Under the pieces are notes generated by a model, which had not been told where the DNA came from, did not search any database, and saw nothing but the letters and a program-made list of their open reading frames with translations. A stretch of 64,000 nucleotides of DNA from Adineta ricciae (Eukaryota > Rotifera > Eurotatoria > Adinetida > Adinetidae). Location of the stretch: the NCBI GenBank assembly GCA_905250025.1, contig CAJNOJ010000003.1:909032-973031 (forward strand). The letters run 5' to 3'. The position numbers were made by a program, and so were the translations under genes. Positions 14,200-26,881 of the stretch are shown piece by piece (within the stretch, counting starts at the first letter, position 1; the number at the start of each line of letters is the position of its first letter).

Positions 14200-17100
14200 A
14201 TGGCATCGTGCACTGAATTGAATAGAACAACATGTGGACCAATTAACAAGGTATGTTCTGCTAAGAAATTGATGTTTTTTATTAGGACAGTATTGCTTAA
14301 GTTCGATTGGTGTGGTTTAATATTGATCTTTTCTTTCTTTATTTGAAACAGATAAATATGTAACTTGTAAATAGACATTAGGTACTGTTTTATGAAAGAA
14401 AGATGATAAAAAAGCCGACACTTCAGTAGATCCTTTTAACACACTAAATCATTACGATCATCGAACATTATGTTCCGCTACCAAAACGAATTATTCGATT
14501 TCGATAAATCATTCACCTAATCGATATGGTATGTATCATACCATCCGTGTGTCTCTTTTCTCTAGAGAAATAAGAAGCATCAATTGCATGTACTGCCAAG
14601 GTCGACTGTTCATATATAAATATATATATATATATACACACATATATGTATATATGTATATGATAGAAAGAGAAAAAAGGAGACGTTGACGATCCATCTT
14701 TCATCGTCTCTTCAGCTTGCCTTCACTTCTTATACGTGTGTATGTTGAGCCCTGAGATGAGAGCAGCAGAGAAGGGTGGAGCGCTGGCAAAATCACCGTA
14801 CAAATATGTGCGCGTGTCATAAAAGATAACCTTCTACGGCTCTCTCCCTTTTTCTGTCTTTTTTGGTGCGCATGCTCCCTATCATTGTTCTTCTCATATG
14901 CATGTAGTACGTACAAGTACCCCGAACACGTTCTACATAGTGTATCAAACTGCTCTATCATACAATTGCGCACGTTAAATAAGTGATGCATGATTTTTTT
15001 TTTCGAATACATTTTAGGCCCTACCAGTTCCGTTATCTACGAGCAAGAAACTCGTTGAACCATTTAATCGTCTTAAACATCGAGCAAATTTATTTCGGCG
15101 AAAAAACTATTCATCACAATTAGATATTAGCTCGCAGTCAACTAATTATCGAGTACCTGTAGCTTCGAATCGACCCGTTTTTACTCATCAATCATCCATA
15201 GAAACTAACAATAAAAATATCGGTATTATTCTTCTCAAACGTTCGAATTCTATGGTATGTCCTCAGAAACATCTACAGTCCTTACTAAATCAAAATAATA
15301 ATAATAACAACAACAACAACGATTATATAAATCAACATAATTCAATCTGTATTCAATTAGCTGGTTGTTCAACTGACGAAAGTTCAACAGACGATTATCA
15401 ACTAATTAAATCATCATCAGTAACGTCGTCGAATCATTATTGGGCGAAGCCAATCTCGTCGACGATGAATAATATTGATCAACATGAAATTGTATCATCT
15501 ACTCAACCACTGGCGAGTATTGATGAATGTAGAGTGAATCAGAACGATAATGATGATGAAATCGAGGCTGAAGATAAAGGTAAGAGTAAGAGAAATGATC
15601 TATTCCATTTGATCATGTCAATCATTAGATAGATGTACATATATATATATATACATTCTATTCAAACTAATAGCTTAACAATTTGTTTCTTTTCTTTCGT
15701 TCAGTCTCATCATTATTACCTAACGAGAATAACAACAGTGAGCAGGCGTCTGTCATGCCTCCATCAACTATGAATGTTATTACAGGAGAGAAAGACGATG
15801 AGACCAAACAACAAGAACTAATATCTTCTTCGACTGTTCCAACGGCTACTATATCTTCCTCTCATTCATCATCATCATCGTCGCCGTCGTCATCATCGAC
15901 AGTTATATTACGAGATCATGCTGAAGCGATTCGTATACGTCGTCAGTGCCATTCGAGTATATCTCTACTTCAACATCAGCAACGGCAACAATCGTTGTCT
16001 GCATCCGTAGAAGATCCATTTTATGATTGTAAACAACAGCAGTCACCTAAAAAGCTCGAACAAATATTTGATATGTCCACAGTGAAAATTTCAATGTGTA
16101 CAATGACTGGTAAATCATTGAATAATCTTGATGATGGTCTATCAACTACATCATCCGAAGAAAAAGGTGTTCAAACAATGTTCAATGAATCACTCAATTC
16201 CAACTCTTGCGTTAAACGAGCGATCTCGTCGACCAGTTTATCCTCATCATCCGCATCGATACAAACTGACTCTCTGGAGAAAAAGCCTAAAATGCCTGTT
16301 ATTGCCTTCTCAGTACCTTCGACAGCAGATGAAACAACATTAACTAATGATATCGAGATACCGGCACATTTGACTGTGCAACATCAGACCGACTCACCAT
16401 ATAGATGGCCGCATGTACGCGAAAGATTACTTGGCGAACAAGCGTGTATTTATTGGGTTAATTACTTAGGTAAGCTTGGTGAGAAGTCTTATGAAATTAC
16501 CGCAAACACGTTAACTAAGTATTAAACGAAGGTCACTATGAGACCTTTCTTGCGCGAGAATACAGGATGTGAATTTTGAGTAGATTATCGTATTAGACTA
16601 AGAATAAATACAAATGTATTTGCGTAGTCTTTGAAGAGAAAAGTCAAATGAAATGAGAAAAAGAAATTCTATCTGTTGTACTAGGTTCAACAGCGATCAA
16701 AATGTCATCCGATGATACAACAGCCATTCCGTCTCAAGCAATCACAAGATTGAAGCAGTCAACTCAATATGCACGCGTTCTTCCAATCATTGGTCTTAGT
16801 ATTTCATCTCGTGGTGTCGAATTTTTAAAACATACCAAAGATCGTTTGGTGATTTGCTTTCACGATATCAGATCGATCCATTGTGCATGTCAAGATCCTG
16901 ATTTACGTTATTTTGCCTATGTTACACGTGAACATCGATTGACCAATGGAATGTCTCACACAAATTCCCACACTACAATTGCTTCAACTGCTGACAATAA
17001 ACATCCGTTACCTCCATCGCCTACTCTGTCAATTGGTGGCGATTATCATCATTATTGTCATGTATTCGTTGTTAAGAGCGAAGCAATGTCTACTGAGGTA

Positions 17101-17416
17101 ATCGATTTTGCATTCTCTGATCAATATATCATCGGTTGTACTATTCTAGATCATGTTAACATTTGGTCAAGTATTCGATCTAGCTTATCGCCTTCATCGT
17201 CGATTGAAATGTAATGGCAAAAAATCTAAAGATATGCATACACCGTTATCATCAGTTACTAACAATGAACGTCATCATCCTCAACTTGAAGTTATTCGTC
17301 TTTCGACTAAGTCTGATACGACACATAATCATGTTATTATGTCATCGTCAACACATTCACCAGCAACGTCATCTTCATCATCGTCGTCGACGGATGATAG
17401 AAAGATATTTGTCTAG
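14200..17416 (+). CDS. PTB-domain adaptor, ANKS1-type
   Basis: Exons 14200-14250, 15018-15579, 15705-16469, 16685-17097 and 17150-17416 sum to 685 aa. The PTB domain lies at about residues 438-620: RWPHVRERLLG, the YLGST strand split by an intron, KLKQST-like helix text, GVEFLKHTKDRLV, then SIHCACQDPDLRYFAYVT and HYCHVF, and the last helix LTFGQVFDLAYRL. This matches the PTB domain of ANKS1A/B more closely than that of GULP/CED-6. PTB domains dock on NPxY-type tails of receptors. An extra loop of about 25 residues interrupts the domain between the AYVT and HYCHVF strands. Before the domain there are about 430 residues of Ser/Gln/Asn-rich, probably disordered sequence. The ankyrin repeats and SAM domains of ANKS1 are absent from the window. 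The first exon (17 codons) is the least certain part: it is supported only by phase and a good GTATGT donor. Confidence 0.8.
14611..14662. repeat. TA-rich microsatellite inside the first PTB-gene intron
   Basis: Runs of TA and CATA/TGTA units in the 767-nt first intron. Confidence 0.8.
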
Positions 17417-17540
17417 GTACACAAAAAAACCGCCTTTGCTGTTTTTCATTTCATTGTATATGCGTGTCTTTCTCTTTCTCTCTCTATATGTGTACACATA
17501 TATCGTTATTCTATTCTCTTAACGAGATAAAAAGCAAATC

Positions 17541-17546
17541 AATAAA
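17541..17546 (+). terminator. Probable polyadenylation signal, PTB gene
   Basis: A canonical AATAAA about 125 nt after the stop codon. No transcript evidence. Confidence 0.45.
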
Positions 17547-18164
17547 TTTTCAGAAAATCCTAAGTACATTCAATCGACATCTCTCAACAGAATGATAATA
17601 CAGCAAAACCCTTATCTGTTAGTTGAAAACATTGATATACAAGATATTCTTGCACAAATCAGATGATGTAACAAGACTGGATGATAAAAAGAATGTATCT
17701 GTGATAGACAAGGTTCTTCTATTTAGTCATAGGAATGTCATTGGTTAATAAACGTATGTAATAGAGTTAGATCAATCACGAAGTTTACAAATTAGGTATG
17801 TATGTTGACTTTTCTAGTTCTAGGGAAAATGCGAAATGAATTCTTTGTTATTTTTCGGTAGAAGATACTATACATGGTGATGGCTCATAGATTTCATGCA
17901 ATTGAAAATGAAAACGACGGTTTGTTCTAGGTTAGACTTAGTTACATGGATAAAGAAAGATGATAGATCTAATTATTTCCTGACTGTGTAATCTTAACAA
18001 ATCTGTTGCTAGTTATTCCATCTTGTCTTCCTCATCGGTTAGTCGCAGACAGACATTTGATCAACAGATTGAGTTACCATCAGATAACTTTTCATTGATT
18101 GGATTTGATTTCAAAGACTTGGCTTTACATTGTGTCTGATGAGAAAGGATATGAACAATGATTG

Positions 18165-18170
18165 TTTATT
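18165..18170 (-). terminator. Probable polyadenylation signal, NCBP1
   Basis: AATAAA on the minus strand, 138 nt past the NCBP1 stop. Confidence 0.4.
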
Positions 18171-18307
18171 TGAGTGCATCATATACACAAGTTATATTTT
18201 GATATTTTCCTATCTCGTTTGAACACATAACATCGAAAGACAATAACAAAACAAAGAAGAGAAAAGAAGAACAAGAATGTCAATTTGTATGTTCATATGT
18301 GGTGTTT

Positions 18308-21277
18308 CTAAGCACGTAGAGCACAGAATTGTTGGAATACTTCCAGTATGGAAAAGTCAATATCCGATGTGAAAATCAATGATTCAAATGTAGAAACATA
18401 TTGGAACACTTGTTCATGGTACAGAAGAAAGATTTCTTGCAAGCGTTCCATGATCCATTTAAGCCAGGGTGTTGACACAGGATCAACATTTTTGGTTTCG
18501 CATTCATTCAGAAAGTCACTCAATGTCATAATAAAACGTTGAAATACAATGAGATAAAGTTTCCTAGAAAACAAACACGCATGATATTATTAGAGAAACA
18601 AGAATTTCTTTATTACTTTTGTTGTTCACGCGCATGAGATAGACGTTCTTCAACCATTTCGTATTTTTCCTGTAATTTAGCTGTGGCTTCATCTATGGGT
18701 GGCTGTGAGATTTGCATTTTTTCAGCTGAATCTTTGCGCTCGTTATCATCATCTTCATCGTCGTCACTTTCTCGTCGTCGTTTTAAACTGCTCGATTTCG
18801 ACTTTTCTTCGTCATTGTTTGATGTTTCACCTTCATCCATTTTAGCATCGTCCGAAGGCTTCTCATCGATTGAAGAAGCAGTTGCTGCCTCAGTTGGCAT
18901 TGAATCTGCCTGTAACGATGCACTCGATGCCAATTGAACAGTTGTAGAAATATTCAACTGACGACGTAAGTCTAATAATTCATTATGATGTTTTTCCACT
19001 TGTCGATTCATTTTCTCAATAGTCGACGATAGAATCTCCCAAATGTAGAAGTTCGTTAATTCAGTACCCAGTTCACTGGAAAATATCCAATTGGCAACTG
19101 CCGAGCATTCAACAATTTGTGTTTTAACTAATTTATCGACCAAAACCACCATCATCTAAAGTAATCAATACAAATCAACACTCTTATGACAAACAAGGCT
19201 CTACTCTTCTGCTACACCCACCTGTTGATGATTTGGCCAGACTTCATACATGGATTTGAGTACTTGAATCTGTTGTTCTTCACTTTCAATAAGAATTTTG
19301 AACAATTGATGATATTTAGCCAAAGCTGCAAACGAATGTGTAAATGATTTTGATCCGACCCAAAGAAGTGAAGAGACAAATATGTCAATTTGTACCATAG
19401 TATAAGTCAATTCGTTCGATGATTGAGTGACTGTTGATGACGACGGTGTAACCAGACTCGAATCGTCTTTCGACGGGCTTGGAACTGTGTTTAATATGCG
19501 AAGAATATCTTCCGCCGGAGCTCGTTCTTTGATCTTTTTCACCAGTAATTGAGCGTATTCCGAACCGAAAACAGGTGCATCATTTTCTTCGAATTTGAAC
19601 ACTGGTGATGGTTTATTTGGTACGAGTTTATAGAATTGTTCGGGAACAATTTCGATAACACGTTGATGAAAAGAGAGTCGCATGCAACGTTGTAATGTTT
19701 CGCGAATGAATTTGATCTTGGGCGATTCAGGATTTTCATCTAAACAGTCAATCCAATCTTGCCATGCCCATGTGAATTGAAAATTTGATAAATGATAAGA
19801 AAACCATTTGACAAAACGTTCAATACAGGCAGTTTTCATCGTATTTAAACGTTCGAAGATCATTTCAACCGCTTGAACTAACACCGGTGGCAATGTCGAT
19901 GGTTGTAGTTTGCATAATTCAAGTAACAGTGAACCATAGAATAATTCTAAATGATGCGGACGTGGTAACATAAACAAATGACCAAAAATCACCTAGAACG
20001 ACGAACAAAACATGCAAAATTTCACTCTTTCGAAATTCTTTTCCTACCTCTACAATCATATAATTCAATGGTATTTTATTGTTCGAGCGAATCTGCGTCA
20101 ATTGCACCGCACAATCTTTTCTCTCGGTATGATATGTATGCAAAATATTAGATATTTCATCTTCGATCAGGTATCGTTCGATGGCATGTGCACCTGGTAA
20201 AACAAATTCTTCAGGTACGTCGGTATAGTCAAACATGCGAAAAACAATCTTCGGTGGTGGATAGATGATTCCATCTCGATGTTCAGGAATATTTAACGTT
20301 GGCAGATCATGTACGATCGAGGCAGATACATCGCTAAATAACGTATCTGCATAGGAATAATACGGCCGAAAGATTTGCGATTCTGCCCATTCATCTTGAT
20401 TTAAACGTTTGATTTGTGCTAGTAAACAATCGAGATATTCTTCTTGAGGATGCGGTTCCATCGATGACCAAACTTGAAGGATTGGCGTATGAATTTTCGA
20501 TCGATTATAGATGTATTTATCAATGGTATAGAGTAACCGGCTTAGTTCTGTGTTGTTTTTTTCCGACAGAATTTTACCCGAATAGGGTAGAGCAATTAAA
20601 ACGCATGAGACAAAAAAATCCGTTCGAACTTGCGGTATATTGGTTTCTGTGGCAGCTTCAATTAATGTATCGTACAATGCTAAGATTGAAGATGGTGAGA
20701 GAAGTTTGACATTGACAAGATCCGAGAAGAAGCGGATGTAACGTTGAATGATTTCGAATTTGTACGATAATAAACTCTCCTTGAATGCACTGACACATGT
20801 ATCAAGAAAATCCGAGCCAAATGTAATCACAGATGCATGTAACAGACCAACTAATGTTGAATAGATGGTTACACGTTCGGGTACTAGTTGTATACATTGA
20901 TTGAGAATATCGAAAATGGTTTTCTTATGTTTCGATAGATCGTTGCAAAGAGTTGTACAAAGATCACGTAGAGTTTGTTCGAGTGTTGAATCAATCTTTT
21001 GTCCTAATGTGAACAAAGCTATTTGTAGTTTATCTTCTGTTAATTCCTCATCATTGAGACCGCCTAATTTTCGACGTTTATTCGGATCGTAGGATTGTTG
21101 TTGGAAAGATTGATTTGGTTGTTGAACGTACCGACGGTCACTACGATGATGATGACGGTAATGATGATGATGACGAGACGATGATGAACGCTGATGTTGT
21201 TGAGATTTGTTATGCGAATCATCGTCGTCGTCGGAATAACCACCACCGTTACGATTTCGACCACCTTTTGTCGTCAT
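18308..21277 (-). CDS. NCBP1: Nuclear cap-binding protein subunit 1 (CBP80)
   Basis: Exons in gene order 21277-20048, 19992-19222, 19155-18617 and 18563-18308 give 931 aa. NCBP1 is the large scaffold of the nuclear cap-binding complex. With NCBP2 it binds the m7G cap and links it to splicing, export and first-round translation. The MIF4G-type helical repeats begin after KRRKLGGLNDEE. Family text includes LPYSGKIL, YPPPKIVFRMFDYTDVP, FGHLFMLPRPHHLELFYGSL, FTWAWQDW, and VLVDKLVKTQIVECSAVANWIFS. The C-terminal FQRFIMTLSDFL is also typical. The N-terminus has an unusual run rich in Ser, His and Gln (residues about 15-60), and there is an acidic insert (DDEDDDNERKD) before the last exon. Both add length over the roughly 790 aa of the human protein. 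I chose the ATG at 21277 because the frame further upstream has no ATG. Confidence 0.95.
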
Positions 21278-21684
21278 AATGAATTCGTTCGAGGAAAATG
21301 CAAATCTATAAACCGATGAAAATTTCTCAATTCGAATATCTTTCGAAATCAATTTTCAGCGCTCAGTTTTTGTTCTCCAACAGAAGAAAAAACAACCATC
21401 TTCATTGACATCTTCCATCTAATCTAAAACAGTACATTACAGTACAAATGCATAAGTGTTTTAAACATAATGCGTTCTCCTCTCTGATTGGTTTAGCGAT
21501 GAATACTGATGGTATTATTTATTTGTATTCTATTGTCTCAAAATGATGAAGAATATAAACAAATTCAATCAATGTTTTGTTCGAATGAACGAACAACTTT
21601 GACTTTCATTTCGACGAGAAAATAATCTCGAAATCAACATCACTGATAACAATTGATTTACTGGAAAATACATCGCTTGATGAG
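21278..21684. promoter_or_regulatory. Shared head-to-head promoter region of NCBP1 and the ASXL-like gene
   Basis: A 407-bp gap separates the start codons of two divergently read genes, so both promoters must lie in or near it unless untranslated exons lie further out. I see no TATA box or other clear element. The frame upstream of the ASXL start stays open for about 100 nt without an ATG. Confidence 0.5.
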
Positions 21685-24600
21685 ATGGATAATCGTATAT
21701 CCGAAGAATCAAATCGAAAAATCGTTTCACCAACATACGAAATGCAAACGAACGAAAATGAACAAAACAGCATCATCGAAACACCGGCTAAACCAGCACA
21801 AGCTGTTCAACAAACGCGTACTTTAGCTCAGATAAGAGAACAACTTGCTTTGAAACGAAAAGGTTTGCTTGAAAACATAACTATGTCTTTTTTCTTTAAA
21901 AGAATCTTGATTTCATTTTAGCTTCTGCTTTAGCAGCTTCAAATTCCGTTTCATCGACGATAAGTAAGTCAACACTAACAACGAAAAATCAAAACCAAAT
22001 GACTGCTTACTTTTCTTTAGATAATTCTCCTGGTAGTCCAGCATTAAATAGCATTAAAACTGAATCTAGATTACACAATGAACCCATTCATCGAACAATG
22101 TAAGTCGATTTCTTCTGTGTCCAGTTCATCTACTTCACGTTGCCTCGGTATAGTTACGATGAAAGTAGAACGAAATCTGTTCTAAGAAATGTTCTGAGAT
22201 TGATCTTAGGCAATCACGCGCTTGTGAAATCAGATCAAAGCGTTAGATAAAGTCAAATTGAGAGAAAAACTTGCCTTCTAAATATGACTTTATCAATTAT
22301 ACGATCAAAGGATAAAATCTCGCCATTAGTTTTCGTACGCAGCTGTTAACGCAGAGTTATGACTGTCTATAGATACCTATGTGTATTCATGTGACGTTTT
22401 CGTTACCACCAATAAAATTACTTTTTATTAACTATTGACAAGGTTCGACTATTTCGAAATGATTGTTATATACTTACACAGAATAGCAAAGTTCACCTTT
22501 GAAACTTTATTTAGGTCATCTCCCACTATCAGTCAATCGGTAATTTCAACCAACACTCAACAATATCCAACATCAAATATAATCTTACCTGCATCTTTCC
22601 TGGCAAATCAATCGTCAACTAATTCTTTTCTTTTGGTATGTTTTGTCGCCATCAGTTTTCTCTTGTTCTCTCGAATTTCGACATATGTATTTTTTTGTTG
22701 AAAGAAACTTTCACTCTTCGCGGACAAGTTTACACACACGCCTTATTATTCTTCTTACGCTCTCTTCAGTTCTTTCTTTCTATTCAAATCTTGTTTCAGT
22801 GAAACTGCGATTGTCTTCTTACTTATCCTGATTCTCTGGACGAGTATTGACGGTTAGTCTATATGTAAAACGCGTGAAGATTACTAAGTCAAAAATACCT
22901 TCATGTTTATCGTTTGCAATGTGAGGCCGAGATGAGATAAAACGAAGAAAAATCACTTCTATGAGCACTTTCGTGTTGACGAGAAGAGAAAAAGAAAAAA
23001 TAAACAGGACATGGTGCACCGTCAGTCACAACACTGGTCCCATTCAGTCTAGGAAAAACGAGAAAGAAAGAAAAACAAGGATATAAATACACAAGTAGCT
23101 TTTCTTTTGTTTTCAGCTTTTGAAATACATCATCGTCATGATTAGAATTCTCTTCTCTCATTATTTCCATCACTAGTACAAGTCATTGAAATCGTCTCTG
23201 CATTCTCACTATTAATGCTGCTTGTCGTTCTTATTCTCTATTTTATCGCATATCAGTGTCATATATTATTCTTATTTTTGTTCTCAAAGACTTACTGCTA
23301 ATCACAGAAAGAAAAAAAGAGCGAAGAAAGAAAAGTGAACACTGAACTTAATCATGAGTCGTATATGCCTCGCATGCTTGTGTCCTCTCGTCATGTTTTG
23401 TCGACACCGACGATCCAGCAGCTAAGAATACCCATATATGTGTAGTAGAGAAATGTTAAACTGTGTTTAATCGTTACAACAAAAAGACGACGACGACGTC
23501 GAACCGACTGACTATCGTATACGCTTCTGACATTGAGAACGAACGCGGCAAAAGAGAACGGAAGATGGGACGAGAAAAGAATGAAGAACAGAAAAAAAAG
23601 AGAATAGAGCTGAATGTGATTCGAATGAACTCACAATATATAACGAAGAAAAGAAGAAAATTGATGATCGATCGTATGTGTGTAGGTTTGTTGCACTACA
23701 CTTTTTTCAAACATATTGAAGAAGAAGAAGAAGAAGAAAAAATGACATTCTATTGATATCAAATATGGCTTTTCTTTTCTCTCTATAGAATACCGATAAT
23801 CGCAAGCAACAGCAGAGTTCTACCTCACACTCATTGTTTGACGAGTTTTCTGAAACATTTGATCCGTTTACTGAGTCTATGCTCGACAACATAAGTGCGT
23901 CAGCAGCAGTTCACTCAAGCTCACAACCGAATTCGCAGCAACATCTTCATCGTCAACAACAACAACAGCAGCCGATCGATTCAAACTCTCAAATATCTCT
24001 TGATTTCGATAGTATTCTGCAAGAACTCAAATCCGTTGGACAAGCGCATCAAGTCGATTCACAGACAACAATGATCGTAGAAAATATCACCACCCACATC
24101 AAACAGGAGTTTCAAAGTGATTCGTCTCAAAATCAAACCCTTCATTCCACCGAAACATGTGAGTTTCTATCGAACGAGAAAGAAGTTCATCAGCAATTAT
24201 ATTTACCGGAAACTTTCCCTAAACGAGAAATCTCTTTGCTTTTAGTGTCACCAGTTAAATATCAGTCTTCATCCGATGATCTCTTGGCATTTCTCTCTTC
24301 TGATCCTACAGCATCATTACCGAGCATAAATACGATGATGCTAACAACAATTCCAGCATCTTCCATCACGACATCACCGGTTAGCACACCAAAAAAGAAG
24401 GGTACGAAATCAGCTAATGCATCACCGCGTGTCAAAAAAGAAAGTGGAGCAATTCTGAAAGGCAAAAAAGTGAAGAAGCCGATTCTCGATGGCGAATCGT
24501 TACAACAAATTTTAATCAAAACCAACGGTGAATTCGCTGAACCAATGCATATCGTTCTTGCATCGCCTGTCAAGCATCAACCATCGACGACATCTTATTC

Positions 24601-25413
24601 ACCAATTGCACCAGCAACGAATAAAAAAACTAACAATGAATCCACATCGAGCTGGTTGACTACGAACATTTCTCAACCTACAAAGAATGCTCAAGCGCTT
24701 GCTTTGAGAGCAGTTGTAAAAAATCAAGGTGCAAAGGTCAATTTTCAACAACAATCTATGGACACTGGTAAGAAATTCATCCTGCATTTGCTCCAGCAAA
24801 ACAGAATCTTCTATGAATTTTTATTCCAGGTAATTACGATTCGACATTGTCACGTCCGACTTTACTTGTTGCACGCAATGATTCGTCAGGATTAAGTAAT
24901 CCTCAACAACAAACGTTACAGGCTCGTTTGAATGCCTTCGTAGTCAACGTTCCCCAACAACAACCAGCCAAATTACTTCCTACAGCAACTGCGACATTAA
25001 CACCTCAACAGCATGTCTTCTTTCAACAGCTTATCCGCCGTGAATCACCAACAACAACGACGACTAACGCATTAGAATCCTCGACAACAACCATTGGAAA
25101 TCTCGTTCAACAACAAGCAATATCTACCACTGTTCGTGTGCCAACAGCCACATCAACAACGACATTTATTCCTCAACAACAAATTCCAACGCATAAAGTT
25201 CAGCAAATACCCAATGGAACCGATTTAGCACGCAAACAACAACTATTCGATGCGCTCGCAGCATCCTTAGCCAATAGTCGAGCAATGAATTATAAATGTA
25301 CATGTGAATGTAAACCATTGATTGCTTGTAAAAAATGCGGTGCATATTGCCATGATGATTGCATTGGCCAGACGAAATTATGCGGCAATTGCCTCGTGAT
25401 GACATCTTGTTAG
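21685..25413 (+). CDS. ASXL-like Polycomb cofactor with C-terminal PHD finger (short form)
   Basis: Exons 21685-21862, 21922-21963, 22021-22099, 22515-22635, 23789-24767 and 24830-25413 give 660 aa. ASXL proteins activate BAP1 in the PR-DUB complex that removes ubiquitin from H2A Lys119. The clearest evidence is the last 38 residues: an ASXL-type PHD finger (about 623-654) with [15 protein letters not shown], then AYCHDDCIG, then KLCGNCLV. A short N-terminal stretch [15 protein letters not shown] (45-59) resembles the basic helix found in the middle of ASXL proteins. The rest is Ser/Thr/Gln-rich with poly-Gln near residues 180-195 and several SP-VK motifs (SPVK twice, SPRVKK). The HARE-HTH and DEUBAD domains that normally precede this part are not found, so either the gene is truncated or its 5' exons lie elsewhere. 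The fourth intron is long (1,153 nt). Confidence 0.8.
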
Positions 25414-25991
25414 AAAAATCAAACGATCTTCTTCTTTCATTTCGATCTCTCGAAATCAATCTAGTCAATGGAAACAAAATCATCATCTGACTTTATTTTT
25501 CTAACTCTAGAATGTGTTCGATACCTTTTACAATGGTTTATTTATCATGTCATTGTTTTTCTTGTACAGATTCTGTTTCGTTTTCGATTCGTGTATAAGC
25601 ACAAACTTCCGCTCGTGCTTGGAATATAATATTTATAGATGAATTTCAAATGTACGTTGGAGTTAGCAGTATCAAAGATATCTTAACTGGAAGTGATGAT
25701 AGATTAGCGAAAAATTTTCGATTAAAGCAATATTTTATATATAAATTAGTGCGTTTGTTACAAAAAGTTCTTCATTTTTTTTCTTCAATAACATGCATAG
25801 ACAAAACTGATGAACTTTCTCTAAGCTAAATGTTTCGTTTTTCCTCATTTTTCATGCTTTCTTAGCTATAAGATAACTGAAGACAACTAGTTAATTGAAC
25901 ACTAATCGAATAAAATCAAATAATTTATAGAATATATGAACGTGTATATAATGCTGGAAAACATAGTCTGATAAACTCGGATTTTGTTGTT
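25414..25991. other. Convergent gap between the ASXL-like gene and BARX
   Basis: AT-rich 3' UTR-like sequence for both genes, nothing else seen. Confidence 0.5.
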
Positions 25992-26881
25992 CTATTGTTC
26001 GATATCAATGAATTGGTCGTGATCATCGTCATCGTCATCATCGTCCGAGTAGTGCATTGAATGTGATGTGTTTTCGTCGTCGTCTGATGTACATGAAGAT
26101 GAAACCGTTAGAGTACTAGCTTGTTTTTCGTTTTCAAGTCTTTGCAGTTCAGCATAGGATGGGATTGAATTCTTTTTCGGACGACCTTTTGGTTTTGTTG
26201 GTGCTTCTTTGCATCCTTGCTGCAAAACCTAAAAATGATTTCAAATTAGAAGAACGAAAGACGAAATGAAAATGCTGATTCATACTTGTTTCTTCCATTT
26301 CATTCGACGATTTTGATACCTAAAAGGCATAATATATCGCTGATTGTGGAACATCTCGAGTACATACCAGGTTTTGACTTGTAATTGAGATAAATGTAGC
26401 ATGTCAGCTAGTTCGATACGATCAGGTGTCGAAAGATATTTTTGAGTTTCAAAACGTTTTTCCAGACCAAGCAATTGAGCGTCTAGAAAGAAGAGAGTAC
26501 ACCTATATAAAGTCTCTCTCTATGATTACCAGAGAAAACTGTTCGCGTTCGTCGGCAACGTCGATGATGAATAAATGTATCCAAACTCGGATAGCTTGAA
26601 TTTAATGGTAATGCTGATAGATGACAATTGTGTGAATTTGAATTACAGGATGTTGATCGATGCTCTAAAAGTGCATTGACTAGAAGAGACTTTCTCTGTT
26701 CAACGTTCCTACCGGAACATAAATGCTTAGTCGACGTTGAAAACGAGAGATATGCTGGTGAAATCAAAGACGTAAGTGGATAGGATCGTGGTATAAAACT
26801 CGGACAGATTGACGATTTGGATTTCTCGTATTTGAGAATATCGTCGATTGAAAACGGTAACGGTTTTTCGGTAAAAGTCAT
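25992..26881 (-). CDS. BARX-type homeobox transcription factor
   Basis: Exons in gene order 26881-26530, 26482-26368, 26319-26286 and 26228-25992 give 245 aa. The homeodomain covers about residues 107-166: [19 protein letters not shown], the run [15 protein letters not shown] in helix 2, and [19 protein letters not shown] in helix 3. Asn51 and Arg53 of helix 3 are present. Directly after it comes [21 protein letters not shown], the extension that marks BARX1/BARX2, so BARX is preferred over BarH or NK genes. Near the N-terminus FSIDDIL (10-16) is an eh1-like motif that recruits Groucho corepressors. The C-terminus is acidic with an Asp run. Introns interrupt the homeodomain twice, one of them within helix 3 at the Trp codon. 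An acceptor-like CATCTCAG ends at 26911, upstream of the start. Confidence 0.92.

Larger units (their letters stand above)
17417..18307. other. Convergent intergenic region between the PTB gene and NCBP1
   Basis: Holds the 3' ends of two genes that face each other. A plus-strand AATAAA lies at 17541 for the PTB gene, and a minus-strand AATAAA (TTTATT at 18165-18170) lies 138 nt after the NCBP1 stop. No coding signal. Confidence 0.5.
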
